From the NCBI RefSeq assembly GCF_031180885.1, contig NZ_JAPSLK010000021.1, positions 1 to 64,000 of the forward strand: DNA of 64,000 nucleotides, read 5' to 3'. Source of the stretch: Saccharothrix sp. GTDB lineage: Bacteria > Actinomycetota > Actinomycetes > Mycobacteriales > Pseudonocardiaceae. A model generated the notes under the pieces. It was not told the origin of the DNA. It saw nothing but the letters and a program-made list of their open reading frames with translations, and ran no database searches. Both the position numbers and the translations under genes were made by a program. Shown one piece after another: positions 53,055 through 63,078 of this stretch (position 1 is the first letter of the stretch; each line of letters starts with the position of its first letter).

Positions 53055-53900
53055 GTGTCGATCGACGTTGCGGTGCGGGCGGAAGCCGAACTGGGAGAAG
53101 GTCCGACGTGGGACCACGGCAGCGGCACCCTCCTGTGGGTCGACGTTCTCAGGAGTGAGGTCCACCGCTACTCCCCATCCCGCGACGAGGACGCGGTGCT
53201 CGACGTCCCCCAGCACGTGGGTGCCGCCAAGCCCCGCACCCGCGGCGGTCTGGTGCTGAACCTGCGCGACGGCATCGCGTTGGTGGACCCGGACGGCACC
53301 AAGACGTGGCTCGTCTACTGGGCCCGCGACGGCTACCGCGGCAATGACGCGGCCGTCGACCCGGCCGGGCGGCTGTGGGCCGGGACCATGCGCTACGACG
53401 AGGACCCGGGCGGTTGGCTGGTGCGGGTCGAGCCGAGCGGTGACGCGAAGGTGGTCGTGGACAACGTGCGCGTCAGCAACGGCATCGGCTGGAGCCCCGA
53501 CGCGACAGCCATGTACTACGTGGATTCCGCCACCCGCCGCATCGACGTGCTGGACTACGACCGCGACTCCGGCAGCGCGGTCAACCGGCGGACGGTGGTG
53601 GAGGTGGACCGGGGGTTGCCGGACGGGTTGTGCGTCGATGCTTCCGGTGCGATCTGGGTGGCGCTGTGGGGTGGGTCGGCGGTGCGGCGGTACACGCCGG
53701 ATGGCCGGTTGGACACGGAGATCGAGTTGCCGGTGGGGCAGCCGACTGCGTGTGCGTTCGGTGGGCCGGACTTGACCGATCTGTACGTGACGACGGCGCG
53801 GTCGGGGTTGTCGGGGGAGGCTCTGACCGAGTTGGCCGGTTCGGTGTTGGTCATCGGGGGCGCGGGCGAGGGCCAGATGTCCCACTCCTTCGCCGGCTGA
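53055..53900 (+). CDS. SMP-30/gluconolactonase-like lactonase
   Basis: 281 aa six-bladed propeller. Metal ligands of the family: Glu in AELGEGPTWD (near 16), Asn in RGNDAAVDPAGRLWAGTM, Asn-Asp in SNGIGWSPDATAMYYVDS and D in LPDGLCVDASGAIWVALW. It hydrolyses sugar lactones or related substrates with a divalent metal. The GTG at 53055 follows TACGCT by 6 bases (leaderless). It has no sugar-pathway neighbour. Confidence 0.9.
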   Translation: MSIDVAVRAEAELGEGPTWDHGSGTLLWVDVLRSEVHRYSPSRDEDAVLDVPQHVGAAKPRTRGGLVLNLRDGIALVDPDGTKTWLVYWARDGYRGNDAAVDPAGRLWAGTMRYDEDPGGWLVRVEPSGDAKVVVDNVRVSNGIGWSPDATAMYYVDSATRRIDVLDYDRDSGSAVNRRTVVEVDRGLPDGLCVDASGAIWVALWGGSAVRRYTPDGRLDTEIELPVGQPTACAFGGPDLTDLYVTTARSGLSGEALTELAGSVLVIGGAGEGQMSHSFAG

Positions 53901-54213
53901 CGTCCCGGCTCAGGCCGGCGGACTCGGGTTCGACGTCACTGGCGGATCGCACCCGGCCCGAACACGCCTGCCCGACACCGACAAGCCGCACGCACTGGAC
54001 TGGCTGCCGCCCCCGGTTCCATTATCTCACCGGGGTACGACAATCCCGATCTCAGCGCCCCCGGGGCTCATTCTTCCGGCAGGCACCGACAATTCCGCCG
54101 GCCGACCGGCAGACGACAGACCGGCCGGAGCCGACAGACCAATCGGCCGGCAGTCCCGGCCCACAGACCGATCGACAACCCCGCCGCACAGACCGGCCAG
54201 CTGGCCCGCCGCG
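53901..54213. other. Intergenic region with two orphan damage-promoter-like motifs
   Basis: Two minus-strand motifs point left, toward the end of the lactonase gene: TTGTCGTAC-N8-GATAAT (54043-54021) and TTGTCGGTG-N8-AAGAAT (54092-54070). No gene on that strand follows them. The rest is CCGACAGACCGGCC-like simple sequence. Confidence 0.5.
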
Positions 54214-54978
54214 CTACACCGTGTACACCGCGCCCGGCTCGGCCAACGTCACCGGCCCCGGGAAAGACTCCGTCGCATCCGTCAACACCCCGTCCCGGTC
54301 CGACCAGGGCAGCACGTGCGTCAGCACCAACCGCCCCACCCCCGCCTCCGCCGCGACCGCCCCCGCCTCGTGCCCGCTCATGTGCAGGTAGTTCGCCCGC
54401 CCCGCCTGCTCCCGCCAAGCCGCATCCGCCAACAGCAAGTCCGCCCCGCGCGCCAGCTCCACCAACTCGGGACAAGGCACCGTGTCCCCGGTGAACACCA
54501 GCGACTTCCCCGCGATCCCCACCCGGAACGCGTACGCCTCGCAGATGTGCCGCATCGGCGCCACGTCGACCGACACCTCCCCCACCTCGAACCGACCCGC
54601 CTGCAACGGCACGAAGTCGTAGGTGTCCGTCAACCGCAGCGACGCCAGCTCCTCCTCCGACGACGCGTGCGCGTTGGCCAGCCGCCCGGGCGCGTGAGAG
54701 GGCGCGAACACCGGCAGCCGGCCGAACGACGGCGGCGGGGACGGGTGGTGGCGCAGGTACGTCGTCAGCGCGCTGAAGTCGGCGCAGTGGTCCAGGTGCA
54801 GGTGCGACAGCAGGACCGCGTTCAGCCGGTACGGGTCGCAGTAGCGCTGGAGCGCCCCGAAAACCCCGCCGCCCAGCTCCACCGCGAGCCGCACGCCACC
54901 CGCCTCGACCAGGTACCCGGACGTGGGCAGATCGGGTCCGGGAGCACTTCCCGCGCAGCCGAGGACGGTCAATTGCAT
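54214..54978 (-). CDS. Metallo-beta-lactamase-fold hydrolase, second Rv1339-like paralogue
   Basis: 254 aa. SHLHLDHCAD (H59, H61, D63, H64), LVFTGDTVPCPELVELARGADLLL, LVLTHVLPWSDRDGVL. It matches the 50374-51201 gene along its length (GYLVEAGGVRLAVELGGGVFGALQ compared with [24 protein letters not shown]). It probably also acts on cyclic nucleotides or RNA-like phosphodiesters. ATG 54978 is preceded by an AT-rich patch. It stands alone, between the lactonase and the cys operon. Confidence 0.8.
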   Translation of the reverse strand: MQLTVLGCAGSAPGPDLPTSGYLVEAGGVRLAVELGGGVFGALQRYCDPYRLNAVLLSHLHLDHCADFSALTTYLRHHPSPPPSFGRLPVFAPSHAPGRLANAHASSEEELASLRLTDTYDFVPLQAGRFEVGEVSVDVAPMRHICEAYAFRVGIAGKSLVFTGDTVPCPELVELARGADLLLADAAWREQAGRANYLHMSGHEAGAVAAEAGVGRLVLTHVLPWSDRDGVLTDATESFPGPVTLAEPGAVYTV

Positions 54979-55131
54979 GGTCGAAACGATAGCAGTCCGC
55001 GGGCACGGCAAAATTGCGGAAACCGGGTGGACCAAAACCACTCGGGCAATTCATCCGAACGAGACGGAAAAGCACTCCGGCATCCCGAACGCATCCCGGT
55101 AACGCATCCGGGAACGCAGCCGAACGTGAAA

Positions 55132-55161
55132 GGTGGGGAGCCCGGCGAAGGGCTCCCCACC
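55132..55161 (-). terminator. Terminator hairpin of the mec-cysO-cysM operon
   Basis: A perfect 12-bp stem GGTGGGGAGCCC / GGGCTCCCCACC with loop GGCGAA, 8 bases after the cysM stop. Confidence 0.85.
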
Positions 55162-55169
55162 GGGTGAAG

Positions 55170-56913
<1,744 letters not shown>

Positions 56914-56964
56914 GCCTCCATCCTACGTGGTGGCGGAAGGTGTCCCGCTGTGTGAGAACCCGCA

Positions 56965-57480
56965 CTACGCCGGTTCGCGCTCCACCCCCGCCGCCTGTGA
57001 GTAGGCCAAATGCCCGCCGAGGAGCCCGCCGGCGGTGAGCACGCCCATCCCGATCCCCGAGACGGCCCGCCCGACGACCCCGAAGCCGTGGCCGCGCAGC
57101 CGGAACGACGTCAGGTAGAGCAGGTTGGCTGCCACGTTGGTCGCCAAGTGCACGAACGCGGTCCGGCGCTGCCGCTCGTCGAGGGTGGCGTACTCGGCCA
57201 ACCCCGTAGCGATCGCGACCGGCGCGGTCGCGAGCCCCACCCCGATCAGCAGGCGTGCGGCCTTGCCCTCCCCCGGCAGCAGGTCCAGCACGTTGGACGC
57301 GGCGTACATGCCCAACGGCACCAGCACCGCCGCCGGGTGCGCGGGGTGGCCCAACGGCTCACCGCGCAGCAACCGGGAACTGCGGATGCCCGAAGGGATG
57401 GCCTCCGCCAACGCCCCGGCCGCCCGGTCGAGCGCCTTGTTCTCCTCAACCCACCGCAAAACCCGCGATACCCGGCTCAT
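56965..57480 (-). CDS. DUF2231 membrane protein
   Basis: 171 aa. LGHPAHPAAVLVPLGMYAASNVLDLL near 43-68 has the HPAHP mark of DUF2231; several membrane segments follow (LLIGVGLATAPVAIATGL, FVHLATNVAANLLYL, SGIGMGVLTAGGLLGG). The function is unknown. ATG-like start at 57480. It is inserted between mec and the P1-family gene compared with mycobacteria. Confidence 0.82.
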   Translation of the reverse strand: MSRVSRVLRWVEENKALDRAAGALAEAIPSGIRSSRLLRGEPLGHPAHPAAVLVPLGMYAASNVLDLLPGEGKAARLLIGVGLATAPVAIATGLAEYATLDERQRRTAFVHLATNVAANLLYLTSFRLRGHGFGVVGRAVSGIGMGVLTAGGLLGGHLAYSQAAGVEREPA

Positions 57481-57495
57481 ACCGGACGGGGTACC

Positions 57496-58050
57496 TCAGC
57501 CGGCCGCCGCGAACACGTCGTTCGCCGCCGCGGTGCACAGCGCGTCCAGCGGCACCCCGGTCGCCACCCCGGTGGCCAGCGCGAACACCGTCGACGGCAC
57601 CCGCACCCCGGCCCGGACCAGCCCGTCCTGCGCCGACATCGCCACCCGCCGGCACCCGGCCTTGTCCAGGTCGGCGTCCACCACGACGACGGTCGCCGCC
57701 GTGTCCCCCACCAGGACGACCGCAGGGGGCACCGCGACCTCGACCGCGGCCTCGCCGGCCGGGTACCCGACGTCCTCGCCGACCCCGCCGACCGACGCCC
57801 CGCACACGATGGGCACCACCCCGCCGGCCACCGGGAACCCGTGCCCGCGCTCGGCCAGCCACCGCACGACCCCGTTGGCCGAGGCGGCCGACTCCGAGAC
57901 GACGACCCCGTGGACCCGCTGCACCAGCGCGGACGGGTCGAGCAGGTCCAACTCCCGGGTCCCCACGGGCGCGCCGCGGGTGTCGACGCCCGCGACCACC
58001 CCGCCGGGGGCCAGCACGACCGCCGCCCCGGCCACCCGTCCGAACAGCAT
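57496..58050 (-). CDS. P1 family (DmpA-type) N-terminal nucleophile-like protein, short form
   Basis: 184 aa. AGVDTRGAPVGTRELDLLDPSALVQRVHGVVVSESAASANGVVRWLAERG matches the P1/DmpA family opening, and the tail [20 protein letters not shown] matches its end, but the protein is little over half the usual ~330 aa. P1 proteins self-cleave at a Gly-Ser bond. The usual SGGSAFGL stretch reads SESAASANG here, so aminopeptidase activity is uncertain. It stands at the Rv1333 position. Its start overlaps the end of DUF2017. Confidence 0.7.
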   Translation of the reverse strand: MLFGRVAGAAVVLAPGGVVAGVDTRGAPVGTRELDLLDPSALVQRVHGVVVSESAASANGVVRWLAERGHGFPVAGGVVPIVCGASVGGVGEDVGYPAGEAAVEVAVPPAVVLVGDTAATVVVVDADLDKAGCRRVAMSAQDGLVRAGVRVPSTVFALATGVATGVPLDALCTAAANDVFAAAG

Positions 58051-58607
58051 CAGTCCATGACCGCCTCGACCAGCGTCTCCTGCACCCACGTCAACCAGTG
58101 GTAGACGCCCAGGTGCGGCGAGCGCGGGTCGTCGGGCGGGAGTTCGTCGGGCATGTCCTCCTGGACGTCCAGCGCCGTCCCCAGCGCCAGGCGGACGTCG
58201 TTGAGCGCCGCCAGCCAGGCCTCCGCCTGCGCGGACGCCAGCCGCACCTCGCCGCCGTCGGCCGGGCACGTCTCCAGCACCACCGCGGCGGCGGCCGTCT
58301 TGGCGTCCAGCAGGTCCGGCTCGTGCAGCGAGCGCAGGGCGTTCGCCGAGTCCACTTCGGCCGGATCGGGCGCGTCGGGGTCCAGGCGGTGGAAGTCGGG
58401 CAGCAGCCGGCCCAGGATCGGGTCGTCCGGCGGGGTCGACGGCCCCGTCCGGATGCCGGTCAGCTGCGCCAACTCGTCCTGGGGCGCCTCCTCGGCGCGG
58501 GCCAGGAGCATGTCCTGGATCTGGCTCACCAGACCGCGCACCACGGCGGCTTCCTGCCGGTCGAAGCGGCCGACCACCGCGTCGCCGGCCCGCGTCCACT
58601 TCCTCAC
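58050..58607 (-). CDS. DUF2017 family protein
   Basis: 185 aa, Rv1332 position, adjacent to clpS in nearly all actinobacteria. Conserved parts: [53 protein letters not shown] and [28 protein letters not shown]. The function is unknown; conservation beside clpS suggests a role in Clp proteolysis (inference). 4-bp overlap with clpS. Confidence 0.9.
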   Translation of the reverse strand: MRKWTRAGDAVVGRFDRQEAAVVRGLVSQIQDMLLARAEEAPQDELAQLTGIRTGPSTPPDDPILGRLLPDFHRLDPDAPDPAEVDSANALRSLHEPDLLDAKTAAAAVVLETCPADGGEVRLASAQAEAWLAALNDVRLALGTALDVQEDMPDELPPDDPRSPHLGVYHWLTWVQETLVEAVMD

Positions 58608-58903
58608 GACGAACGCTGCATCGTCGCCCAGAGGCCGGCCGCGTGCAGTTTCGCCACGTCCGCCTCCACCTTGTCCTTCGAACCGGATGACACGATCGCC
58701 TTGCCCTTGTGGTGCACGTCCAGCATCAACTTCGTCGCGTGGTCCCGGCTGTACCCGAACAGCTTCTGGAACACGTACGTCACGTAGGACATCAGGTTCA
58801 CCGGGTCGTTCCAGACGAGCGTCTGCCAGGGACGGTCCTCCGTGCGGACGTCCACCGGCGACGGGTCAACCTGCGTCCGCTCATGCTCGACGGGCGTGGT
58901 CAT
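58604..58903 (-). CDS. clpS: ATP-dependent Clp protease adaptor ClpS
   Basis: 99 aa. [44 protein letters not shown] is the ClpS core that holds N-degron residues and delivers them to ClpC/ClpA; the [11 protein letters not shown] loop makes the substrate pocket. ATG 58903. It is divergent from pncB with 90 bp between. Confidence 0.96.
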   Translation of the reverse strand: MTTPVEHERTQVDPSPVDVRTEDRPWQTLVWNDPVNLMSYVTYVFQKLFGYSRDHATKLMLDVHHKGKAIVSSGSKDKVEADVAKLHAAGLWATMQRSS

Positions 58904-58993
58904 ACCGCCAATGGTGTCATGTTCCGGTCCGTGGCGGAGCCCATAGGGCCACCTGCCGCCTCCGCGCGGCGCCCGAGCCTAGGCTTCTGGCTC

Positions 58994-60268
58994 ATGTCGA
59001 CGTCGCTGTTCACGGACCACTACGAGTTGACGATGCTCGCCGCTGCCCTGCGCGACGGCACCGCCGACCGGCCGTGCGTCTTCGAGGTCTTCGCCCGCAG
59101 GCTGCCGGAGGGCAGGCGGTACGGGGTGGTCGCGGGCACCGGGCGGCTGCTGGACGCGATCGAGGCGTTCCGCTTCGGCGAGGCCGAGCTGGAACTGTTG
59201 GCGCGCACCGGGGTGGTCGACCGGGCGACGCTGGACTGGCTGGCCGGCTACCGCTTCACCGGCGACGTCGACGGGTACCCGGAGGGCGAGCTGTACTTCC
59301 CGGGGTCGCCGATCCTGTCCGTGCGGGCCCCGTTCGGCGTGGGCGTGGTGCTGGAGACGCTGGCCCTGTCGATCCTCAACCACGACAGCGCGATCGCCTC
59401 CGCCGCCGCCCGCATGGTGGGCGCCGCCAACGGCCGCCGCATGATCGAGATGGGCTCGCGCCGCACCCACGAGGACGCCGCGGTGGCCTCGGCGCGCGCC
59501 GCGTACCTGGCGGGGTTCACCGCGACGTCGAACCTGGAGGCGGCGCGGCGGCACGGCATCCCGACCGCGGGCACGTGCGCGCACGCGTTCACCCTGCTGC
59601 ACGACAGCGAGGAGTCGGCGTTCCGGAGCCAGGTCGAGGCGCTGGGGCCGGGCACGACGCTCCTGGTCGACACCTACGACATCACCAACGGCATCAAGAC
59701 CGCGGTGGAGGTCGCCGGTCCCGAGCTGGGGGCGATCCGGATCGACTCGGGCGACCTGGGCGTGCTGGCGCGGCAGGCCCGTGACCAGCTGGACTCCCTG
59801 GGTGCGCGGAACACGCGGATCGTCGTGTCGGGCGACCTGGACGAGTACTCCATCGCCGCGCTGCGCGCCGAGCCCGTGGACGCTTACGGCGTGGGCACGT
59901 CAGTGGTGACGGGGTCGGGTGCGCCGACCGCCGGGATGGTCTACAAGTTGGTCGAGGTCGGCGGTCGTCCGGTGGCCAAGCGCTCGTCGCACAAGGAGTC
60001 CCGTGGCGGGGGCAAGAGCGCGGTGCGGCGGCACAAGGAGACGGGGACCGCGTTGGAGGAGGTCGTGCACCCCGCCGCGGAGCCGCTGTCGCTGGGGCCG
60101 CACGACCGGGTGTTGCCCGTGCCGCTGATCCGCGGTGGACAACGGGTGGAGGGGCTCGACACGCTGGCGGAGAGCCGGGAGCGGTTGCGCGCCGCGCTGG
60201 TGAGCGTGCCGTGGGAGGGTCTGAAGCTGTCCCGCGGCGAACCCGCCATCCCGACCACGTTCCTGTAG
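58994..60268 (+). CDS. pncB: Nicotinate phosphoribosyltransferase
   Basis: 424 aa. It joins nicotinate with PRPP in NAD salvage, using ATP. DHYELTMLAAALRDG at 8-22, MIEMGSRRTHEDAAVASARAAYLAGF and VDTYDITNGIKTAVEVA, IRIDSGDLGVLARQAR are family motifs. The start ATG 58994 is 8 bases after TAGGCT (leaderless). The downstream nicotinamidase supplies its substrate. Confidence 0.96.
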   Translation: MSTSLFTDHYELTMLAAALRDGTADRPCVFEVFARRLPEGRRYGVVAGTGRLLDAIEAFRFGEAELELLARTGVVDRATLDWLAGYRFTGDVDGYPEGELYFPGSPILSVRAPFGVGVVLETLALSILNHDSAIASAAARMVGAANGRRMIEMGSRRTHEDAAVASARAAYLAGFTATSNLEAARRHGIPTAGTCAHAFTLLHDSEESAFRSQVEALGPGTTLLVDTYDITNGIKTAVEVAGPELGAIRIDSGDLGVLARQARDQLDSLGARNTRIVVSGDLDEYSIAALRAEPVDAYGVGTSVVTGSGAPTAGMVYKLVEVGGRPVAKRSSHKESRGGGKSAVRRHKETGTALEEVVHPAAEPLSLGPHDRVLPVPLIRGGQRVEGLDTLAESRERLRAALVSVPWEGLKLSRGEPAIPTTFL

Positions 60269-60278
60269 GGAGTTGCAG

Positions 60279-60848
60279 ATGGCCAAGGCACTGATCGTGG
60301 TGGACGTCCAGAACGACTTCTGCGAAGGCGGGTCGCTGCCGGTCGCCGGGGGCGCGGCGGTGGCGGCGGCCATCTCGGCGCACCTCGCGTCGGGCGGCTA
60401 CGACCACGTGGTGGCGACCCGGGACTACCACATCGACCCGGGCGCGCACTTCAGCGCGAACCCGGACTTCGTGGACTCGTGGCCGGTGCACTGCGTGGCC
60501 GGGACGCCGGGCGCCTCGTTCCACCCGGAGTTGGACGTGACGCCGGTGGAGGCGGTGTTCTCGAAGGGGGCGCACGCGGCGGCGTACTCGGGGTTCGAGG
60601 GGACGGCGCGGAGCGGTGAGGGCTTGGCGGAGTGGCTGCGGGCGCGCGGCGTGACGTCGGTGGACGTGGTGGGGATCGCGACCGACCACTGCGTGCGGGC
60701 GACGGCGCTGGACGCGGCGGCGGCGGGCTTCAGCACCACTGTGTTGCTGGACCTGACGGCGGGCGTGGCGGCGCCGACCGTGGACACGGCTTTGACCCAG
60801 CTCCGCGAGGCAGGCGTTTCGCTGACCGGCACCCCGGTCGTGGCGTGA
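60279..60848 (+). CDS. pncA: Nicotinamidase
   Basis: 189 aa. Catalytic triad D9 (IVVDVQNDF), K96 (VFSKGAH), C138 (ATDHCVRATALDA); metal ligands D49, H51 and H57 in RDYHIDPGAHF. It hydrolyses nicotinamide to nicotinate, the substrate of PncB. ATG 60279 lies 10 bp after the pncB stop with GGGAG upstream; one NAD-salvage operon. Confidence 0.96.
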   Translation: MAKALIVVDVQNDFCEGGSLPVAGGAAVAAAISAHLASGGYDHVVATRDYHIDPGAHFSANPDFVDSWPVHCVAGTPGASFHPELDVTPVEAVFSKGAHAAAYSGFEGTARSGEGLAEWLRARGVTSVDVVGIATDHCVRATALDAAAAGFSTTVLLDLTAGVAAPTVDTALTQLREAGVSLTGTPVVA

Positions 60849-60868
60849 TTCCCTGACCGGCACGCCGG

Positions 60869-61000
60869 TCACCGCCTCGCCGGTCGTCGCGCGCTTCCGT
60901 AACCGCTTGGCCGGTCGCCGCGCGCTTCCGTAACCGCTTGGCCGGTCGCCGCGCACCTCCGTAACCGCTTGGCGGTCGTCGCGTGCTTCCCTGACCGCCA
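60869..61000. repeat. 31-bp tandem repeat after pncA
   Basis: Units GCGCTTCCGTAACCGCTTGG plus CCGGTCGCCGC at 60891-60921 and 60922-60952, a third with changes at 60953-60982, and decayed copies on both sides. No spacers, so not CRISPR. It could act as a weak hairpin region downstream of the salvage operon. Confidence 0.8.
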
Positions 61001-61009
61001 TGCCTGGCT

Positions 61010-61032
61010 TTGTCGTACCCCGGTGGTTGAGT
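61010..61032 (+). promoter_or_regulatory. Orphan damage-promoter-like motif TTGTCGTAC-N8-TTGAGT
   Basis: It shares TTGTCGTACCCCGGTG with the site at 54.03 kb. It faces the end of the secreted-protein gene, which is on the other strand, so it drives no visible gene. Confidence 0.3.
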
Positions 61033-61090
61033 GCGCGTACGGGGGTGCTCAGCTCGGGAGCACCCCCGCGACGCGCTGCCCTCGTTGCTC

Positions 61091-61747
61091 TTACGGCGTG
61101 GGCGCGCAGGCGGTCTCGCCGACCTTGACCGTCCCCCTCACGCCGGACTCCTCGGTGAAGCGGAAGTGCATCAGGGTCAGCGCGATGCTGCCGTCGTTCG
61201 GCTCGGGCAGCACGACCTCGCTGAACGTCACCCGCGCGAGCACCGTGCCCGCCGTGCTCTTCACCTCGTGCACGTAGTTGTTCGGGATCTGCTCGGGCAG
61301 GCCGGGGAACCCGCTGAGCCCGCCGAGCGACCAGCCCGCGGTGGTGCCGGCGTCGGTCGCGTCGCAGGTCACCTTCCACTTGCCGACCTTCAGGCGCGGG
61401 CCGCCCGCGGACATCAGCGCGGACAACTCGAAGCCGGTGCCGTTGGCCTCGGACTTCGTGGTGGTCGTCTGGTCGTCCGGGTTGACCACCGTCGTGGTGC
61501 ACGACGACTCGCCGGGGCCGAACTTGATGCCCGGCCGGGTGATCGCCGGGGACGACGCGGTCGTCGGACCCTCGACCGCGCAACGCGCCTGCGGCGGCAG
61601 GACGACCTGCTGGTCCGCCTTGGTGAAGTCGGCCGAGCCGGTGGACGCGACGCCCGCCGGTCCCGCCGCGAGCGCGGGTGTGCCCGCCGCGCCGATCGCG
61701 AGCGCCGCGGCCACCGCCCCGGCCCGGCGCGCGATGATGTGCATCAT
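61091..61747 (-). CDS. Exported protein, unknown
   Basis: 218 aa with a signal peptide (HIIARRAGAVAAALAIGAAGTPALA). The mature part has two Cys pairs (QARCAVEG, ESSCTTTV, VTCDATD, ETACAPTP) and beta-strand character (GPRLKVGKWKVTCDA, VLARVTFSEVVLPEP). I know no family. A start at either of two adjacent ATGs (61747, 61744) is possible. Monocistronic. Confidence 0.7.
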   Translation of the reverse strand: MMHIIARRAGAVAAALAIGAAGTPALAAGPAGVASTGSADFTKADQQVVLPPQARCAVEGPTTASSPAITRPGIKFGPGESSCTTTVVNPDDQTTTTKSEANGTGFELSALMSAGGPRLKVGKWKVTCDATDAGTTAGWSLGGLSGFPGLPEQIPNNYVHEVKSTAGTVLARVTFSEVVLPEPNDGSIALTLMHFRFTEESGVRGTVKVGETACAPTP

Positions 61748-61917
61748 GGGTTGCCCTTCTCGTGACGCTATTCCCCCAAGTAATCGTCAGTGGGCCGACG
61801 CGCGCTGACGATTCGCCGGGGACATCACTCGGGAGTGGAAATGGAATACACGATCGGGTGACTGATAACGCCCCGCAATCGGCCAGTTCTGTGCAACAAG
61901 CGGGTCGATCAGGACGA

Positions 61918-63078
61918 TCAGGACGGAATGCGCATCGGCAATGCCGTCGAAAACGCCACCGGCAACCCGACCAGCCTTTCCAACGCCGCCCGCACCCGGC
62001 GCGCGGCGGCCCCGTCGCCGAACGGGTTGCGCCCCGGCGGCAGCCGCAGCCGCGAGCCCAGCACCCAGCCGGCCTCGGCGAGGATGCGCGTGACGTCGGT
62101 GCCGACCAGCCAGGCGCACCCGGCGTCGACCGCCGGCATCCGTTCCGTGGTCGACCGCAGGACCAGCACCGGCACGCCGAACGTCGGCGCTTCCTCTTGC
62201 AGGCCGCCGGAATCGGTCATGATCAAGGAGGAGCGTCGCAGGGCGCGCACCATGTCGGGGTAGTCCAACGGCTCGCAGACGACGATCCGCCCGTGGTCGC
62301 CCAGCACGCGTCGGACCGCCGTGCGAACGGTGGGGTTGGGGTGGACGGGCAGGAGCACGCGGATGTCCGGGTGCCGGTCGGCCAGCGCGCGGACCGCGTG
62401 CAGCACCCGTTCCAGGGGTGCACCCCACGACTCACGCCGATGCACGGTCACGAGCACCAACCGGCCACCGGTCGCGTCGAGCTGCGCTTCCAGGTCCACC
62501 AACACCGGGTCCCGTGCGGGCAGATCGGCTTCGGCCACCAGCCGCACCGCGTCCACCACGGTGTTCCCTGTGACCACGATCTCCGCGACGGGCGGGGCCT
62601 CGCTGACCAACGCCGACGCGGCGTCGTCCGTGGGCGCGAGGTGGAGGGCGGCGATCCGGGCGATCATCTGCCGCGTGCCTTCTTCCGGGAACGGCCCACC
62701 GAGATCCCCCGTCCGCAGGCCCGCTTCGAGGTGCACGACCGCGATCCCCCGGTAGAACGCGGCCAACGCGCCCGCCAGGGCAGTGGTGGTATCCCCTTGC
62801 ACAACGACAACGGCCGGATCGCGGACCCGCAACACTTCGTCGAACGCAGGCACCAGCCGTGACAACAACTCGGCCTGACTACCCGTGATCCGCGGGACTT
62901 CGAGGACGACATCGGCCTTGAGATCGAAGGCATTCAGGGCCTGCTCGACCATGCCCACGTGCTGTCCACTGTGGACGATCGTGGGCCGCAGCACCGGGTG
63001 GTCGGCCAACGCCAGGGCCACCGGTGCGATCTTCACCGCTTCGGGTCGGGTACCCGCGAGCAGCAGAACTTCCTTCAC
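61918..63078 (-). CDS. wecB: UDP-N-acetylglucosamine 2-epimerase (non-hydrolysing)
   Basis: 386 aa GT-B fold enzyme converting UDP-GlcNAc to UDP-ManNAc. LLLAGTRPEAVKIAPVALAL at 5-24; HLEAGLRTGDLGGPFPEEGTRQM; LVTVHRRESWGAPLERV; and the UDP site IMTDSGGLQEEAPTFGVPVLVLRSTTERMPAVDAG. UDP-ManNAc feeds wall or capsule polymers. GTG 63078 follows GAGGAG. No glycan cluster is adjacent. Symbol wecB by family. Confidence 0.93.
   Translation of the reverse strand: MKEVLLLAGTRPEAVKIAPVALALADHPVLRPTIVHSGQHVGMVEQALNAFDLKADVVLEVPRITGSQAELLSRLVPAFDEVLRVRDPAVVVVQGDTTTALAGALAAFYRGIAVVHLEAGLRTGDLGGPFPEEGTRQMIARIAALHLAPTDDAASALVSEAPPVAEIVVTGNTVVDAVRLVAEADLPARDPVLVDLEAQLDATGGRLVLVTVHRRESWGAPLERVLHAVRALADRHPDIRVLLPVHPNPTVRTAVRRVLGDHGRIVVCEPLDYPDMVRALRRSSLIMTDSGGLQEEAPTFGVPVLVLRSTTERMPAVDAGCAWLVGTDVTRILAEAGWVLGSRLRLPPGRNPFGDGAAARRVRAALERLVGLPVAFSTALPMRIPS

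Noticed and set aside
60869..61000. CRISPR-like or attachment-site repeat
   Set aside because: Tandem, decaying 31-bp units without spacers; no integrase nearby.
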